A stretch of DNA of 64,000 nt from an uncultured Eubacteriales bacterium (GCA_900545405.1 UQYT01000012.1:1-64000); one strand, 5' to 3'; shown: positions 16,066-25,309, numbered from the stretch's first letter. A program made the numbers and translations. Notes: generated from the letters alone by a model not told the origin.

Positions 16066-17673
16066 TCACCAGGCGGCGACGCAGCCGTCGGCACGGGGCT
16101 CGGTGGCGCCGCAGAGGGTGCCGTTCTCGTCGCGCCAGATGATCTGGCCGCGGCCGAAGTTGAGCGGGTCGCCGGTGGAGATATCATGGCCGCGGCGGCT
16201 CAGCTCCTCTGCGATGTCGGCGGGGAAGCCGGGCTCGAGCTGAATGCTATTGCTGCCCACCCACTGCCAGCGCGGGGCGTCCAGCGCCTCCTGCGGGTTC
16301 ATCGCGTAGTCGAGGGTGTTCACCATTACCTGCACGTGACCCTGCGGCTGCATGAACGCGCCCATGACCCCAAAGGGGCCGACGGGCTTGCCGTCCTTCG
16401 TGAGGAAGCCGGGGATGATGGTGTGGTAGGGACGCTTCCCGGGGGCCATGCAGTTGGGCGAGGCCGGGTCGAGGTTGAAGTTGCAGCCGCGGTTGTGCAG
16501 CGCGATGCCCGTCCCGGGGACGACTATGCCGGAGCCGAAGCCCATGTAGTTGGACTGTATCCAGCTCACCATGTTCCCCTCGTCGTCCGCGGCGCAGAGG
16601 TAGACCGTGCCGCCCGAGTGCGGGTCGCCCGGTTCCGGCTCGCGCGCCGTGTCCGAGATGAGCGCACGTCGGCGGGCGAGGTAGTCTCCGTCGAGCAGCT
16701 CCTCGGGCGTGAGCTCCATGTACCGCGGGTCGGAGATGTAGCGCAGGCCGTCGGCAAAGGCCAGCTTCATGGCCTCAAGCTGGATGTGTATGCCGGAGGC
16801 GTCGCGCTCCGACATGTCGAAGCCGCCGAGTATGCCCAGCGTGAGCAGCGGCACCAGGCCGTGACCGTTGGGCGGCAGCTCGTTTACGGTGTAGCCGCGG
16901 TAGTTCACGCTTATGGGCTCCACCCACTCGGGCCGAAAGGCCGCGAGGTCCTCAGCGCGCAGCCAGCCGCCCGTCTCGCGGGACCAGGCGTCGATCTTCC
17001 CGGCCAGCTCGCCGCGGTAAAAGCTCTCGCAGTCCGTCAGCGCCAGGGCGCGCAGAGTTTCGGCGTGGTCGGGCAGGAAGACCGTCTCGCCAGCCCTCGG
17101 CGCGCGGCCGTGCGGGGCGAAGCATTCAAACCAGGGCCGGAAGAGCTCACGGTCGGTCTTGACATTGGAATATGAGTCGTAGGCCTGCGCCCAGAGCTTG
17201 GAGGTCACAGGCGAGAGTGGGTAGCCCTCCTCGGCGTAGGCGATGGCGGGGGAGAGTGCCTCAGCCAGCGGCAGCCGCCCGAACTGGCGCGAGGCCTCGG
17301 CCCAGGCCGCGGGTATGCCAGGCACGTCCACGGCGTACCAGCCCTTTTCCGGCACGCGGCCGAAGTTCCGGCGCAGAAAATCCGGGTCCGCGAGCGCCGG
17401 GGCCGGGCCGGAAGAGTTGAGCCCGTGCAGCCGCCCGCCGTGCCATATTAGCGCAAAGGCGTCGCCGCCCAGGCCGTTGGACGTGGGCTCGAGCACGGTG
17501 AGGCACGCGGCCGTGGCTATCGCAGCGTCCACGGCGTTTCCGCCGCGCCGGAGCACATCCAGCCCGGCCTGCGCCGCCAGCGGCTGCGACGCGCAGACCA
17601 TCCCGCGCCGCGCGTATATCACCCGCCGCTGCGAAGGGAAGCGGCAGGACAGTGGATCAAACGAGAGTGACAT
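16066..17673 (-). CDS. Gamma-glutamyltransferase family protein
   Basis: This 535-residue member of the N-terminal nucleophile family is made as one chain and self-cleaved. The nucleophile threonine is in HSGGTVYLCAADDEGNMVSW, and the family opening (GMVCASQPLAAQAGLDVLRRGGNAVDAAIA) is present. A GGxMxP-type oxyanion segment is replaced by VMGAFMQPQGHVQV, typical of the YwrD/cephalosporin-acylase-like branch rather than classical GGT. No signal peptide is seen, so it is probably cytoplasmic. The ATG at 17673 has AGGAGG eight bases upstream. It is transcribed alone. Substrate specificity is uncertain. Confidence 0.88.
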   Translation of the reverse strand: MSLSFDPLSCRFPSQRRVIYARRGMVCASQPLAAQAGLDVLRRGGNAVDAAIATAACLTVLEPTSNGLGGDAFALIWHGGRLHGLNSSGPAPALADPDFLRRNFGRVPEKGWYAVDVPGIPAAWAEASRQFGRLPLAEALSPAIAYAEEGYPLSPVTSKLWAQAYDSYSNVKTDRELFRPWFECFAPHGRAPRAGETVFLPDHAETLRALALTDCESFYRGELAGKIDAWSRETGGWLRAEDLAAFRPEWVEPISVNYRGYTVNELPPNGHGLVPLLTLGILGGFDMSERDASGIHIQLEAMKLAFADGLRYISDPRYMELTPEELLDGDYLARRRALISDTAREPEPGDPHSGGTVYLCAADDEGNMVSWIQSNYMGFGSGIVVPGTGIALHNRGCNFNLDPASPNCMAPGKRPYHTIIPGFLTKDGKPVGPFGVMGAFMQPQGHVQVMVNTLDYAMNPQEALDAPRWQWVGSNSIQLEPGFPADIAEELSRRGHDISTGDPLNFGRGQIIWRDENGTLCGATEPRADGCVAAW

Positions 17674-17779
17674 CTCAGCACCTCCTGTGTATGTAAACAC
17701 TATATCGTGCCCCCACAACCCTGTCAACCCCGCCCCGCCGCACGAAGCGCGAATGAAAGTGTATGCATTGATTTGCGCC

Positions 17780-18221
17780 TTGTGCGTGTGCGCCGTTTTA
17801 TTGGGTGGTAGACCGCGCTGGTCTTGCGAATCCACCCCATTTCTTTGCTCTTGCGCAAAGAAACGGGGTGGAGCCCCAAAGAAACGCGCTTTTGGCGGTA
17901 GGCGGAAGCGAAAACCTACAGTGACACCCGCTCAGTTGACCTACCGCGCAAAGCGGCCATAACCGGTCCCGTTCGCCCCCGGCGAAGGGTACCCTCAGCG
18001 CGCCAAGCCCCCGACCCGCACCCGCCCCTCCCCAAGTCGGGCGAGGAACGTCCCGTCCACCGAGGCAGCAGCGCTCACGCGGATGGTGGAGCCGCCAGGG
18101 TAAAAAAAGCGCTTTTCTTTGGCGGCTCGACACCGTTTCTTTGGGCAAGCACCAAAGAAATGGGGTCGAAAGGCAGGACAGGGCAACGACCACCTCCCAA
18201 CGTATCGGCGCACACGCACAA
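17780..18221. mobile_element. Inverted-repeat-bounded non-coding element, full copy 1
   Basis: The left end TTGTGCGTGTGCGCCG (17780-17795) is matched in reverse complement by the right end at 18206-18221, and similarity extends about 20 bp inward (TTGGGTGGT / TTGGGAGGTGGTCG). Inside lie unit R1 (17832-17990, hairpin CACCCCATTTCTTTGC with its complement) and unit R2 in reverse (18010-18168). No conserved reading frame is visible. With module R3 it fills the 777-bp gap between the pnp terminator and the gamma-glutamyltransferase start. The boundaries are my reading; no target duplication is obvious. Confidence 0.7.
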
Positions 18222-18395
18222 AGCGTAAAGAAAAGGGGGAAACCCCTTGATAGGGTTTCCCCCTTAGACCCCTTTCCTGATCTTTATGAGCAAAAAGAGG
18301 ATTCCGCCCGCTGCGGCGGGCGGCCAGAGGCTTTGCCTCTGGACTCCACCGCCTTTGAAAAGGCGGGCGAAACTTTAAGACGCGCTTCGCGCAGT
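18206..18395 (+). repeat. GC-rich hairpin module R3 beside element copy 1
   Basis: A stem AAGGGGGAAACCCC / GGGGTTTCCCCCTT is followed by GACCCCTTTCCTG. Short palindromes (GCCCGCTGCGGCGGGC, CCAGAGGCTTTGCCTCTGG, CGCCTTTGAAAAGGCG) come next, then ACGCGCTTCGCGCAG. The same order is found at 38685-38858 (reverse) and 47078-47263. Confidence 0.7.
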
Positions 18396-18411
18396 GCGCA
18401 GGGCAAAAAAA

Positions 18412-18438
18412 CACCCCGTCTGTGGAACAGGCGGGGTG
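18412..18438 (-). terminator. Terminator of pnp
   Basis: The minus-strand hairpin CACCCCGCCTGT / ACAGACGGGGTG, followed by seven T residues, lies 13 bp past the pnp stop. Confidence 0.85.
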
Positions 18439-18450
18439 CGGACTTTTAAC

Positions 18451-20580
18451 TCAGTCCTTGAGGCCCATGGCCTCGCGCTCCTTGATGGCGTCCTTTCGGG
18501 AGAGGTTGACGCGGCCGCGGTCGTCGATCTCGGTGACCTTGACCCAGGTCATGTCGCCGATGTTCAGCACGTCCTCGACCTTCTCGGTGCGCTTGAACTC
18601 GAGGTCCTTGATGTGGATCATGCCGTCCTTGCCCGGGGCGAGCTCGACGAACGCGCCGATCGGGATAATGCGCACGACCTTGCCGTAGTACAGCTTGCCG
18701 ACCTCGGGCTCGAACACGATGTTTTCGATGGTCTGGCGCGCGGCGCGGCAGGCCTCGATGTCCTCGGAGGCAATATAAATGTTGCCGGAGTCCTCGATGT
18801 CGATCTTGCAGCCGGTGTCGGCGCAGATCTTCTGGATGACCTTGCCGCCGGAGCCGATGACCTCGCGGATCTTGTCCGGGTTGATGGTCATCTTTATCAT
18901 CTTCGGCGCGGTCTTGGCCAGCTCCTTGCGCGGCTCGCTGATGCAGGGGAGCATGATCTCGTCGAGAATCTGATAGCGGGCCTCGCGGGTGATCTGGAGA
19001 GCCTCCTTGATGATCTCGTGCTTCAGACCGTCGTTCTTGAGGTCCATCTGGATGGCCGTGATGCCTTCCTTCGTGCCGGCGACCTTGAAGTCCATCTCGC
19101 CGTGGAAGTCCTCAACGCCCTGGATGTCGATGAAGGTGGTGAAGTCGTCGCCATCCTGGATGAGGCCGCAGGAGATGCCGGCGACGGGCGCCTTGATGGG
19201 CACGCCGGCGTCCATCAGGGCCAGAGTGCTGCCGCAGATGGAGCCCTGGCTGGTGGAGCCGTTGGAGCTGAGCACCTCGCTCACCACGCGGATGGCGTAG
19301 GGGAAGTCCTCAACGGAGGGGATAACGGGCTCGAGGGCCTTCTCGGCCAGAGCGCCGTGGCCGTACTCGCGGCGGCCGGTGCTGCGCTGGGGCTTGGCCT
19401 CGCCGGTGGAGTAGCCGGGGAAGTTGTAGTGGTGCATATAGCGCTTCTCTTCCTCTTCCCAGATGGTGTCGAGCTTCTGGGACATGGAGAGAGTGTTTAG
19501 GGTGGCTATGCTGAGCACCTGAGTCTGGCCGCGGGTGAAGAGGCCGCTGCCGTGCACGCGGGGGATGACGCCGACTTCGGCGGCCAGGGGACGGATCTCG
19601 TCCTTGCGGCGGCCGTCAACGCGGTGGCCCTCAAGCAGCCAGGCCTTGACTATCTTCTTCTGGAACTTGTAGGTGATCTCCTCGAGGTACTTGTCCATGT
19701 CCGGGTACTCCTCAAGGAAGAGCTCGTGCCAGTGCTCGATGAGCTTGTTCCAGCGCTCCTCGCGGATGTTCTTGTCGTCAGTGTCCATGGCGGCCTTGGC
19801 CTCGTCCATGGTGGCCTCGACTATCTTGTTGAAGAGCTCCTCGTTGAAGTCGGCGTGCTCATACTCGAACTTGGGCTTGCCAATGTCGCGGACCATCATG
19901 TCGATGAGGTCGAGCACGGGCTGGAGCTTCTCGTGGGCCTGCACGATGCCCTCGTACATGATGTCCTCGGGGACCTCCTTGGCGGCGGCCTCGATCATGA
20001 CGACCTTCTTGTGGGTGGCGGCGACGGTGACGGTCATGCGGTTGGTCTCGCGCTCAGCCTTGGTGGGGTTGAAGAGGTACTTCTCGCCGTCCCAGCCGAG
20101 GGAGATGCCGGCGATGGGGCCGTTGAAGGGGATGTCCGAGATGGACACGGCGGCGGAGGCGCCGATCATGGCGGTTATCTCGGGGGAGCAGTCGCGGTCA
20201 ACGGAGAGGACCTCGCACTGGATGGCGACGTCGTTGCGCAGGTCGTAGGGGAAGAGGGGGCGCATCGGGCGGTCGATCAGGCGGCTGGCCAGGATGGCGT
20301 TCAGGCTGGGACGGCCCTCGCGGCGCATGAAGCTGCCGGGGATGCGGCCCACGGCGTAGAGCTTCTCGTTGAAGTCGACGCTGAGGGGGAAGTAGTCGAT
20401 GCCGTCGCGCGGGCGGGGAGAGGCGGTGACGGCGACGAGGACGGTGGTCTCGCCGTACTGCACGAGGACGGCGGCGTTGGCGAGCTCAGCCATGCGGCCG
20501 ACCTCCATGCGGAGGGGCCTGCCGCAGTAGTCTATCTCGTAGACCTTCTTGTTGGGGAATTCCTTGTGCTTGATGATCAT
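18451..20580 (-). CDS. pnp: Polyribonucleotide nucleotidyltransferase (PNPase)
   Basis: This 709-residue 3'-to-5' phosphorolytic exoribonuclease is part of the RNA decay machinery. Two RNase PH-like domains are visible (first with MRREGRPSLNAILASRLIDRP; second with RTQVLSIATLNTL and SNGSTSQGSICGSTLALMDAG). A KH domain follows (TINPDKIREVIGSGGKVIQ, about residues 555-610), then an S1 domain (GKVVRIIPIGAFVELAPGKDGMIHI, about 620-690). AAAGGAG precedes the ATG. It is downstream of rpsO, the usual bacterial order. Confidence 0.98.
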   Translation of the reverse strand: MIIKHKEFPNKKVYEIDYCGRPLRMEVGRMAELANAAVLVQYGETTVLVAVTASPRPRDGIDYFPLSVDFNEKLYAVGRIPGSFMRREGRPSLNAILASRLIDRPMRPLFPYDLRNDVAIQCEVLSVDRDCSPEITAMIGASAAVSISDIPFNGPIAGISLGWDGEKYLFNPTKAERETNRMTVTVAATHKKVVMIEAAAKEVPEDIMYEGIVQAHEKLQPVLDLIDMMVRDIGKPKFEYEHADFNEELFNKIVEATMDEAKAAMDTDDKNIREERWNKLIEHWHELFLEEYPDMDKYLEEITYKFQKKIVKAWLLEGHRVDGRRKDEIRPLAAEVGVIPRVHGSGLFTRGQTQVLSIATLNTLSMSQKLDTIWEEEEKRYMHHYNFPGYSTGEAKPQRSTGRREYGHGALAEKALEPVIPSVEDFPYAIRVVSEVLSSNGSTSQGSICGSTLALMDAGVPIKAPVAGISCGLIQDGDDFTTFIDIQGVEDFHGEMDFKVAGTKEGITAIQMDLKNDGLKHEIIKEALQITREARYQILDEIMLPCISEPRKELAKTAPKMIKMTINPDKIREVIGSGGKVIQKICADTGCKIDIEDSGNIYIASEDIEACRAARQTIENIVFEPEVGKLYYGKVVRIIPIGAFVELAPGKDGMIHIKDLEFKRTEKVEDVLNIGDMTWVKVTEIDDRGRVNLSRKDAIKEREAMGLKD

Positions 20581-20720
20581 TCAGTTGTGCTCCTTTCAGG
20601 TGGTCTGATTTGTGCGGAGCTTGGCCATAGCACTTGAGAAAGTGTCCGGCGTCCGGGCGCTTTATCAAATACTAAGGCCGCCCCGCGGGTTCGGTGGGGT
20701 AGGCGGGAAAAGGCAAAAAA

Positions 20721-20754
20721 TATGTGGGGGACGTATTCAATTGTCCCCCACATA
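20721..20754 (-). terminator. Terminator or attenuator hairpin between rpsO and pnp
   Basis: The stem TATGTGGGGGAC / GTCCCCCACATA is followed on the minus strand by TTTTTT (ATATTTTTTGCC). It lies 43 bp after the rpsO stop and about 140 bp before the pnp start, so it could limit readthrough from rpsO into pnp. Confidence 0.75.
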
Positions 20755-20796
20755 AAAAACCTTCATACCCTTCAAAAGATGCCGGGGCCGGCGTCC

Positions 20797-21063
20797 TTAC
20801 TTGCGGATGCCGAGCTTGGCGATGATGGCGCGGTAGCGCTCAATGTCCTTCTTCGCGAGGTAGTCGAGCAGGCGGCGGCGCTTGCCGACCATCTTGTACA
20901 TGCCGAGACGGCTGTGGTCGTCCTTCGGATGCTGCTTCAGATGCTCGGTGAGCTGGCGGATGCGCTCGGTGAGGATGGCGATCTGGACCTCAGGCGAACC
21001 TGTGTCGCCCTCGTGGGTGGCGTTGTCGAGTATAACGGTGGTCTTCTGCTCTTTGGTGATCAT
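20797..21063 (-). CDS. rpsO: 30S ribosomal protein S15
   Basis: This 88-residue primary 16S-rRNA-binding protein of the small subunit shows the full family pattern (HEGDTGSPEVQIAILTERI, LTEHLKQHPKDDHSRLGMYKMVGKRRRLLDYL). I chose the ATG at 21063 because AAAGGAAG lies upstream and the family always starts near MITKEQK; a longer in-frame extension is not real. It precedes pnp. Confidence 0.98.
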   Translation of the reverse strand: MITKEQKTTVILDNATHEGDTGSPEVQIAILTERIRQLTEHLKQHPKDDHSRLGMYKMVGKRRRLLDYLAKKDIERYRAIIAKLGIRK

Positions 21064-21259
21064 TGTGCGTGCTTCCTTTCTGTTTTCTTTTCTCCAGCGG
21101 CTGAGTAACGGGGGTGAAAGGAGCCTCCCGCAACCAAGCACGCGGACGTACTAAAGTACATTAACACATTCTGCCCGATTTGTCAAAGCTTTTTCACTGT
21201 AATAGGGCCGGATCAATGCTCAAATCTGTACAAATCTTAACAGGAGCTGAAAAGGCTTA

Positions 21260-21306
21260 TTGACAATTGCGCCAAGCTGACGTTAAATAGAACAAGCGGG
21301 TTTATT
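21260..21306 (+). promoter_or_regulatory. Promoter and operator-like site of the TetR gene
   Basis: TTGACA (21260-21265), 17 bp and TTAAAT (21283-21288) precede the gene by about 60 bp. The segment 21287-21306 (ATAGAACAAGCGGGTTTATT) overlaps the expected transcription start. It matches one arm of the AATAAA-N8-TTTATT motif found at 25253, 25398 and 25634, which suggests autoregulation. Confidence 0.6.
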
Positions 21307-21349
21307 CAATGACTATATTCCATATATTATATTATAGAGAGGCAGCAAA

Positions 21350-21949
21350 ATGAGCAGAACACCTGAGCAGTTCAAGGTCACGGAAGAGGAAATTCTTGAC
21401 GTTTCCCTCAAGCACTTCTCGATGCACGGCTACGAGGGGACGAACCTCAATGATATAGCCAATGAGCTCAATATCACCAGGACTCCCATATACTATTACT
21501 TCAACAACAAGCTTGGCCTGTATGAGAGCGTGACAAAGCGGCACCTCCTCAGCAAGAAGGCGCAGTACACCAGCATCTTCACAAGCGATCTGCCTTTTTT
21601 TGAGAAGGTCCGCAAGGACCTTCTCGTATCGTCGCACCTGAGGTTGTCCGAGCAGGTTCTCTTTGCGGGCATCGACACCAACCCCAAGCTTACGGAGGCG
21701 CGTGACATACAAAACCAGGTAATGCGCGAGATCCACGAGATGAAGACCGAGAACATCCGCAAGGCCGTGGCCGACAAGATCCTCCGCCCGGACACCGACG
21801 TGGAGCAGTTCATGATCTACTTCTACGTCATCTCCCTCGGCATAGAGGCCGTCGACAAGCAGACGGAGTACGAGATCACCGAGGAGAGGATGGACAAGCT
21901 GGTCGACACGGTGCTCGACGGTATCATCAGCAAATACAAGGCCATCTGA
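21350..21949 (+). CDS. TetR/AcrR-family transcriptional regulator
   Basis: This 199-residue regulator has an N-terminal TetR helix-turn-helix (residues about 13-58: EEEILDVSLKHFSMHGYEGTNLNDIANELNITRTPIYYYFNNK). The helical ligand-binding domain gives no clue to the ligand. It is next to, and convergent with, the first ene-reductase gene, and a shared motif in both control regions points to it as the local regulator of the 22-32 kb island. It ends at the terminator at 21966-21996. The ligand is probably the island's substrate or product (inference). Confidence 0.92.
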   Translation: MSRTPEQFKVTEEEILDVSLKHFSMHGYEGTNLNDIANELNITRTPIYYYFNNKLGLYESVTKRHLLSKKAQYTSIFTSDLPFFEKVRKDLLVSSHLRLSEQVLFAGIDTNPKLTEARDIQNQVMREIHEMKTENIRKAVADKILRPDTDVEQFMIYFYVISLGIEAVDKQTEYEITEERMDKLVDTVLDGIISKYKAI

Positions 21950-21965
21950 GCGCAGCCGGAAGCGA

Positions 21966-21996
21966 AAAAACGCCGCCCGAGAGGGGCGGCGTTTTT
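21966..21996. terminator. Bidirectional intrinsic terminator
   Basis: The stem AAAAACGCCGCCC / GGGCGGCGTTTTT lies between the convergent TetR and ene-reductase genes. Confidence 0.9.
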
Positions 21997-22002
21997 CTTT
22001 GC

Positions 22003-23964
22003 TCATTTGCGGTAGTCGATGTCGGAGAAGTAGATCTCGTCGACGACGTAGTCCTTGGCGGGCAGGTTGGCGGCGGCCAGATAGCCGGCGCTGACGGCAT
22101 AGACGGCCATGCCGGGCTTGTCGCTGTCGCCGAGGTTGAACACGTTCTGGAAGCGGTCTTTGACCTCGTCGTAGAGCACGCGGTCGGACTTGACGCCGAG
22201 GGCCACGATGACCTTGTCGCGCGGGAGGGACTTCTCCTCGCCGGTGGCCAGGTCGGTGACGACGACGGCGCTGTCCTCTATGCGCACGACCTTGTGGGCC
22301 ATGAGGATCTTCACTCCGGCCTCGCGGGCGTAGTTGAGGTCAAGGCGGTGGTCCGTTATGGGCGGGATCTCATCCGGCAGCATGTCGACGACCGTGACCT
22401 CGTTGCCGGCAACGGCCAGCATGCGGGCAGTCTCAAGGCCGGTCTGGCCGGCGCCGAGCACGATGACCTTGGAGTCCTTGATCTCCGGGCGCTCGCACAG
22501 ATAGGAGCGGACGGGGATGACGCCCTCGCCGCCGATGCCGGGCAGGGGAGGGATGGCCTCGACGGATCCGGTGGCGATGAACACGGCGTAGGGCTTGAGC
22601 TCCTCGAGCATCTCGGGCGTGCAGGTGGTGCCGAGGCGCACGGTGACGCCCAGCTTGCGCAGCATGTTCTCGTAGTAGCCGATCATCCAGCCGAGCTTGT
22701 ACTTGCCGATGGGCATGCTGGCGAGGTTGATGTTGTCGCCGAGCTTGTCGCCCTTGTCGAAGAGCGTGACCGCAAAACCGCGCTTGGCGAGCGTCACGGC
22801 GGCCTCGAGTCCGGCGGGGCCGGCGCCGACTACCGCCACGGGCAGGCTGTCGCCGTTCACGTTCAGCTCGCGCGGGATGCAGAACTCGCGGCGGCCGCGG
22901 GGGTTCACGGTGCAGCCGGGCTGATTCGGGCCGAACTTGGTCTTGGTCAGGCAGTGCATGCAGGAGACGCAGAACTTCAGCTCGTCCTCGCGGCCCTCGG
23001 CGATCTTGTTGCAGAACTCGGGCTCGGCGAAGAGCTGACGGCCCAGCGCGACGAGGTCGCACTTGCCGGCTTCGATGATGGAGTCGATGTAATCCGGGTG
23101 CCGCAGGGAGCCGCAGGCGGCCACGGGGATGGAGACGCGCTTTTTCACGACCTCGGCGAAGGGCACCTTCCAGCCCTCCTCCTCGTTGCCGTCGGCGCTC
23201 ATGCCGGTCAGGCGGGAGATGACGCCGCCGCCGTTGACGGTTATCATGGACACGCCGTGCTGCTCGAGGATGACGGCCGCGTCGCCCAGCCACTGCATGG
23301 AGGCGGTGCCCTCGTGGAAGTCGCTGCCGTTCATCTTGGCGATGACCTCAACGCCGGGGCAGGCGGCCTTGATGCGGTCGATGACCTCGACGGAGAAGCG
23401 CATGGCGTTCTCGACGTTCTGCGCGCCGTACTCGTCGGTCCTGTGGTTGAAATAGGGGCTGTAGAACTGCTCGGGCAGGTAGTTGTGGGCCATGTGCCAC
23501 TCGATGGCGTCGGTGCCGGCCTTGGCGCAGCGCACCGCGGCGTCCACGTACTTCTGCTGTAGCTCGGGGATCATCTCGCGGGGGATGTAGTTGACGGCGG
23601 CTATCTTCTGGCCGTTCTCCTCCGGGTAGTCCTCCTGGGTGTAGGGCAGGTGGCCGGGCATCCAGAGCTGGCAGGCGAACTTGGCGCCCTCCTCGTGGAC
23701 GGCGTCAATGGCCATCTTCAGGCCGGGGATGTACTTGTCGTCGTTCAGGAAGGGCTGCTCGTGCTGGCCGTACCACTTCGGTTCGACGCACATGATGCCG
23801 GGGATGATGAGCGCGGTGCCGCCGTGGGCGATGTTGCGGTAGTACTCGCAGTACTCGCGGCCGATGTAGCCGTTGGTGCAGAAATATTTTGCCATGGCGG
23901 AGAGGACCACGCGGTTCCTCAGCTCCATATTACCTATTTTGATGGGCTCAAGTAGCTTTCTCAT
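22003..23964 (-). CDS. FMN/FAD/iron-sulfur ene-reductase (Old Yellow Enzyme, 2,4-dienoyl-CoA reductase-like), copy A
   Basis: This 653-residue flavoenzyme probably reduces an activated C=C bond with NAD(P)H. Residues 1-330 form the FMN barrel, with the active-site segment EWHMAHNYLPEQFYSPYFNHRTDEYG. A [4Fe-4S] motif follows (CVSCMHC plus C twelve residues later, spacing CX2CX2CX12C), then FAD- and NAD(P)-binding folds (VVGAGPAGLEAA; VLGAGQTGLETA). It belongs to the group containing FadH, BaiCD/BaiH and enoate reductases. The usual QLxHxGR stretch reads QLWMPGH here, with the His replaced. The dehydrogenase gene at 24001-25176 lies 36 bp upstream, probably one operon. The substrate is unknown. 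Confidence 0.92.
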   Translation of the reverse strand: MRKLLEPIKIGNMELRNRVVLSAMAKYFCTNGYIGREYCEYYRNIAHGGTALIIPGIMCVEPKWYGQHEQPFLNDDKYIPGLKMAIDAVHEEGAKFACQLWMPGHLPYTQEDYPEENGQKIAAVNYIPREMIPELQQKYVDAAVRCAKAGTDAIEWHMAHNYLPEQFYSPYFNHRTDEYGAQNVENAMRFSVEVIDRIKAACPGVEVIAKMNGSDFHEGTASMQWLGDAAVILEQHGVSMITVNGGGVISRLTGMSADGNEEEGWKVPFAEVVKKRVSIPVAACGSLRHPDYIDSIIEAGKCDLVALGRQLFAEPEFCNKIAEGREDELKFCVSCMHCLTKTKFGPNQPGCTVNPRGRREFCIPRELNVNGDSLPVAVVGAGPAGLEAAVTLAKRGFAVTLFDKGDKLGDNINLASMPIGKYKLGWMIGYYENMLRKLGVTVRLGTTCTPEMLEELKPYAVFIATGSVEAIPPLPGIGGEGVIPVRSYLCERPEIKDSKVIVLGAGQTGLETARMLAVAGNEVTVVDMLPDEIPPITDHRLDLNYAREAGVKILMAHKVVRIEDSAVVVTDLATGEEKSLPRDKVIVALGVKSDRVLYDEVKDRFQNVFNLGDSDKPGMAVYAVSAGYLAAANLPAKDYVVDEIYFSDIDYRK

Positions 23965-24000
23965 TTCCTGTCTCCTGTTCTGAATCGGTTGGTTTATCGC

Positions 24001-25176
24001 TTATCTGTACAGCAGGTCCGTCATGTAGGCCCTGACGTTCTCCTCGGTCACGGGGCGGGCGGACATCTGCAGCAGCCTCTGCTCACGCATTACGAACTTC
24101 ACGAAGTTCTCGTAGTCCTTCTCCATCGTGAAGCCGAGGTCCCTGGGCATGGGCAGCTCGACGGCGGCACTCAGGTCCTTGATGGCGCCGACGACGGCGT
24201 CCTTGACCTCGACGTTGGAGGCGCCCTCGGGCAGCTGCAGACCGAAGGCTTTGGCTATCTCGCGGATCTTGGGGGCCTCGGTGTCGCACAGGTGCTCGAC
24301 CACGTAGGGCAGGGCCCAGGCGCAGGTGACGCCGTGCGCCGCGTGGGTGTAGGCGCCCAGGGCCTGGCCGATGCCGTGGCCGATCTGCACGCCGACGTCG
24401 GCCATGCCGCCCATGGCGATGTTAGAGGCCAGCAGCATGTTGTCCCTAGCCTCGAGGTCGTCCGGGTGCAGCCAGGCGTTGTAGAGGTTCTCGTACACCA
24501 TCTTCATGCTCTGCAGGCACAGCGGGTCGCTGTACACGTGCGCCTCGGGCTTGAGATAGCCCTCGACCGCGTGGGCCATGGCGTCGAGGCCAGTGGCGCC
24601 GGTCATGTCCTTGGGCAGGGTCACGGTCATCTCGGGGTCAAGCAGGGCGTAATCGGGGACAAGCTTCTCGCGGTCGCGCGTGGAGATCTTGCGCTGGTTC
24701 TCGACGTCGTGCATGACGGCAGTGAACGTGACCTCGGAGCCGGTGCCGGAAGTGGTGGGTATGCAGATGAGGTGCGCGCCCTTGCTCGGGTAGAGCTCCG
24801 TGCCTATGTTGGTGGTGTAGTCGCGGCAGGTGCCGGGGTTGGTTATGAGCATGCGGGCGACCTTGGCGGTGTCCATGCAGCTGCCTCCGCCGATGGCGAC
24901 GCAGGTGTCCACGCCCTCGCTGCGGCCGAGAGCCGCCGACTCCTCTATGGAGTGCATCGGGGACTCGATCTCCACCTTGTCGTAGACGACATAGGGAACC
25001 CCCGCCTCTTCAAGCGATTTGAGGCAGGGGTCGACAAGCCCGGCTGCCTTCACGTTCGGGCCATGGAAGACCATGACCTTCTTTGCACCGACTTTCTTCA
25101 CGATATCACCGAGCTTGCGCGCGGCGCCGACTCCGTGATATACCTTCGTGATGAAAAACTCAAATTCCTTCTGCAT
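24001..25176 (-). CDS. Iron-containing alcohol dehydrogenase, copy A
   Basis: This 391-residue group III dehydrogenase interconverts an alcohol and a ketone or aldehyde with NAD(P). The cofactor motif is AIGGGSCMDTAK. The iron ligands are Asp and His in GLDAMAHAVEGY, plus two His in QIGHGIGQALGAYTHAAHG. It is the first gene of the minus-strand pair with ene-reductase A. The promoter with an operator-like site lies at 25253-25309. The partner reductase suggests it acts on the same molecule (hydroxyl/keto and C=C chemistry), which is inference. Confidence 0.92.
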   Translation of the reverse strand: MQKEFEFFITKVYHGVGAARKLGDIVKKVGAKKVMVFHGPNVKAAGLVDPCLKSLEEAGVPYVVYDKVEIESPMHSIEESAALGRSEGVDTCVAIGGGSCMDTAKVARMLITNPGTCRDYTTNIGTELYPSKGAHLICIPTTSGTGSEVTFTAVMHDVENQRKISTRDREKLVPDYALLDPEMTVTLPKDMTGATGLDAMAHAVEGYLKPEAHVYSDPLCLQSMKMVYENLYNAWLHPDDLEARDNMLLASNIAMGGMADVGVQIGHGIGQALGAYTHAAHGVTCAWALPYVVEHLCDTEAPKIREIAKAFGLQLPEGASNVEVKDAVVGAIKDLSAAVELPMPRDLGFTMEKDYENFVKFVMREQRLLQMSARPVTEENVRAYMTDLLYR

Positions 25177-25252
25177 TGATTGCTCCCCCTTTTTGCCTTG
25201 ATTGATCGAGGGGCCAGGTCAGCAGCGGTTAAATATGTGCGGCAGCGCAGTT

Positions 25253-25309
25253 ATTAAATTTGCGTGTTTATTAACGAAGTTAGTGTAACACCCTTTTCAA
25301 AAAATTCAA
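25253..25309 (-). promoter_or_regulatory. Promoter plus operator-like site for the minus-strand dehydrogenase/reductase pair
   Basis: On the minus strand, TTGAAT (25309-25304), 16 bp and TACACT (25287-25282) form a plausible promoter. Immediately downstream, 25253-25272 (ATTAAATTTGCGTGTTTATT) fits the pattern AATAAA-N8-TTTATT, well placed to block transcription. Confidence 0.55.
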
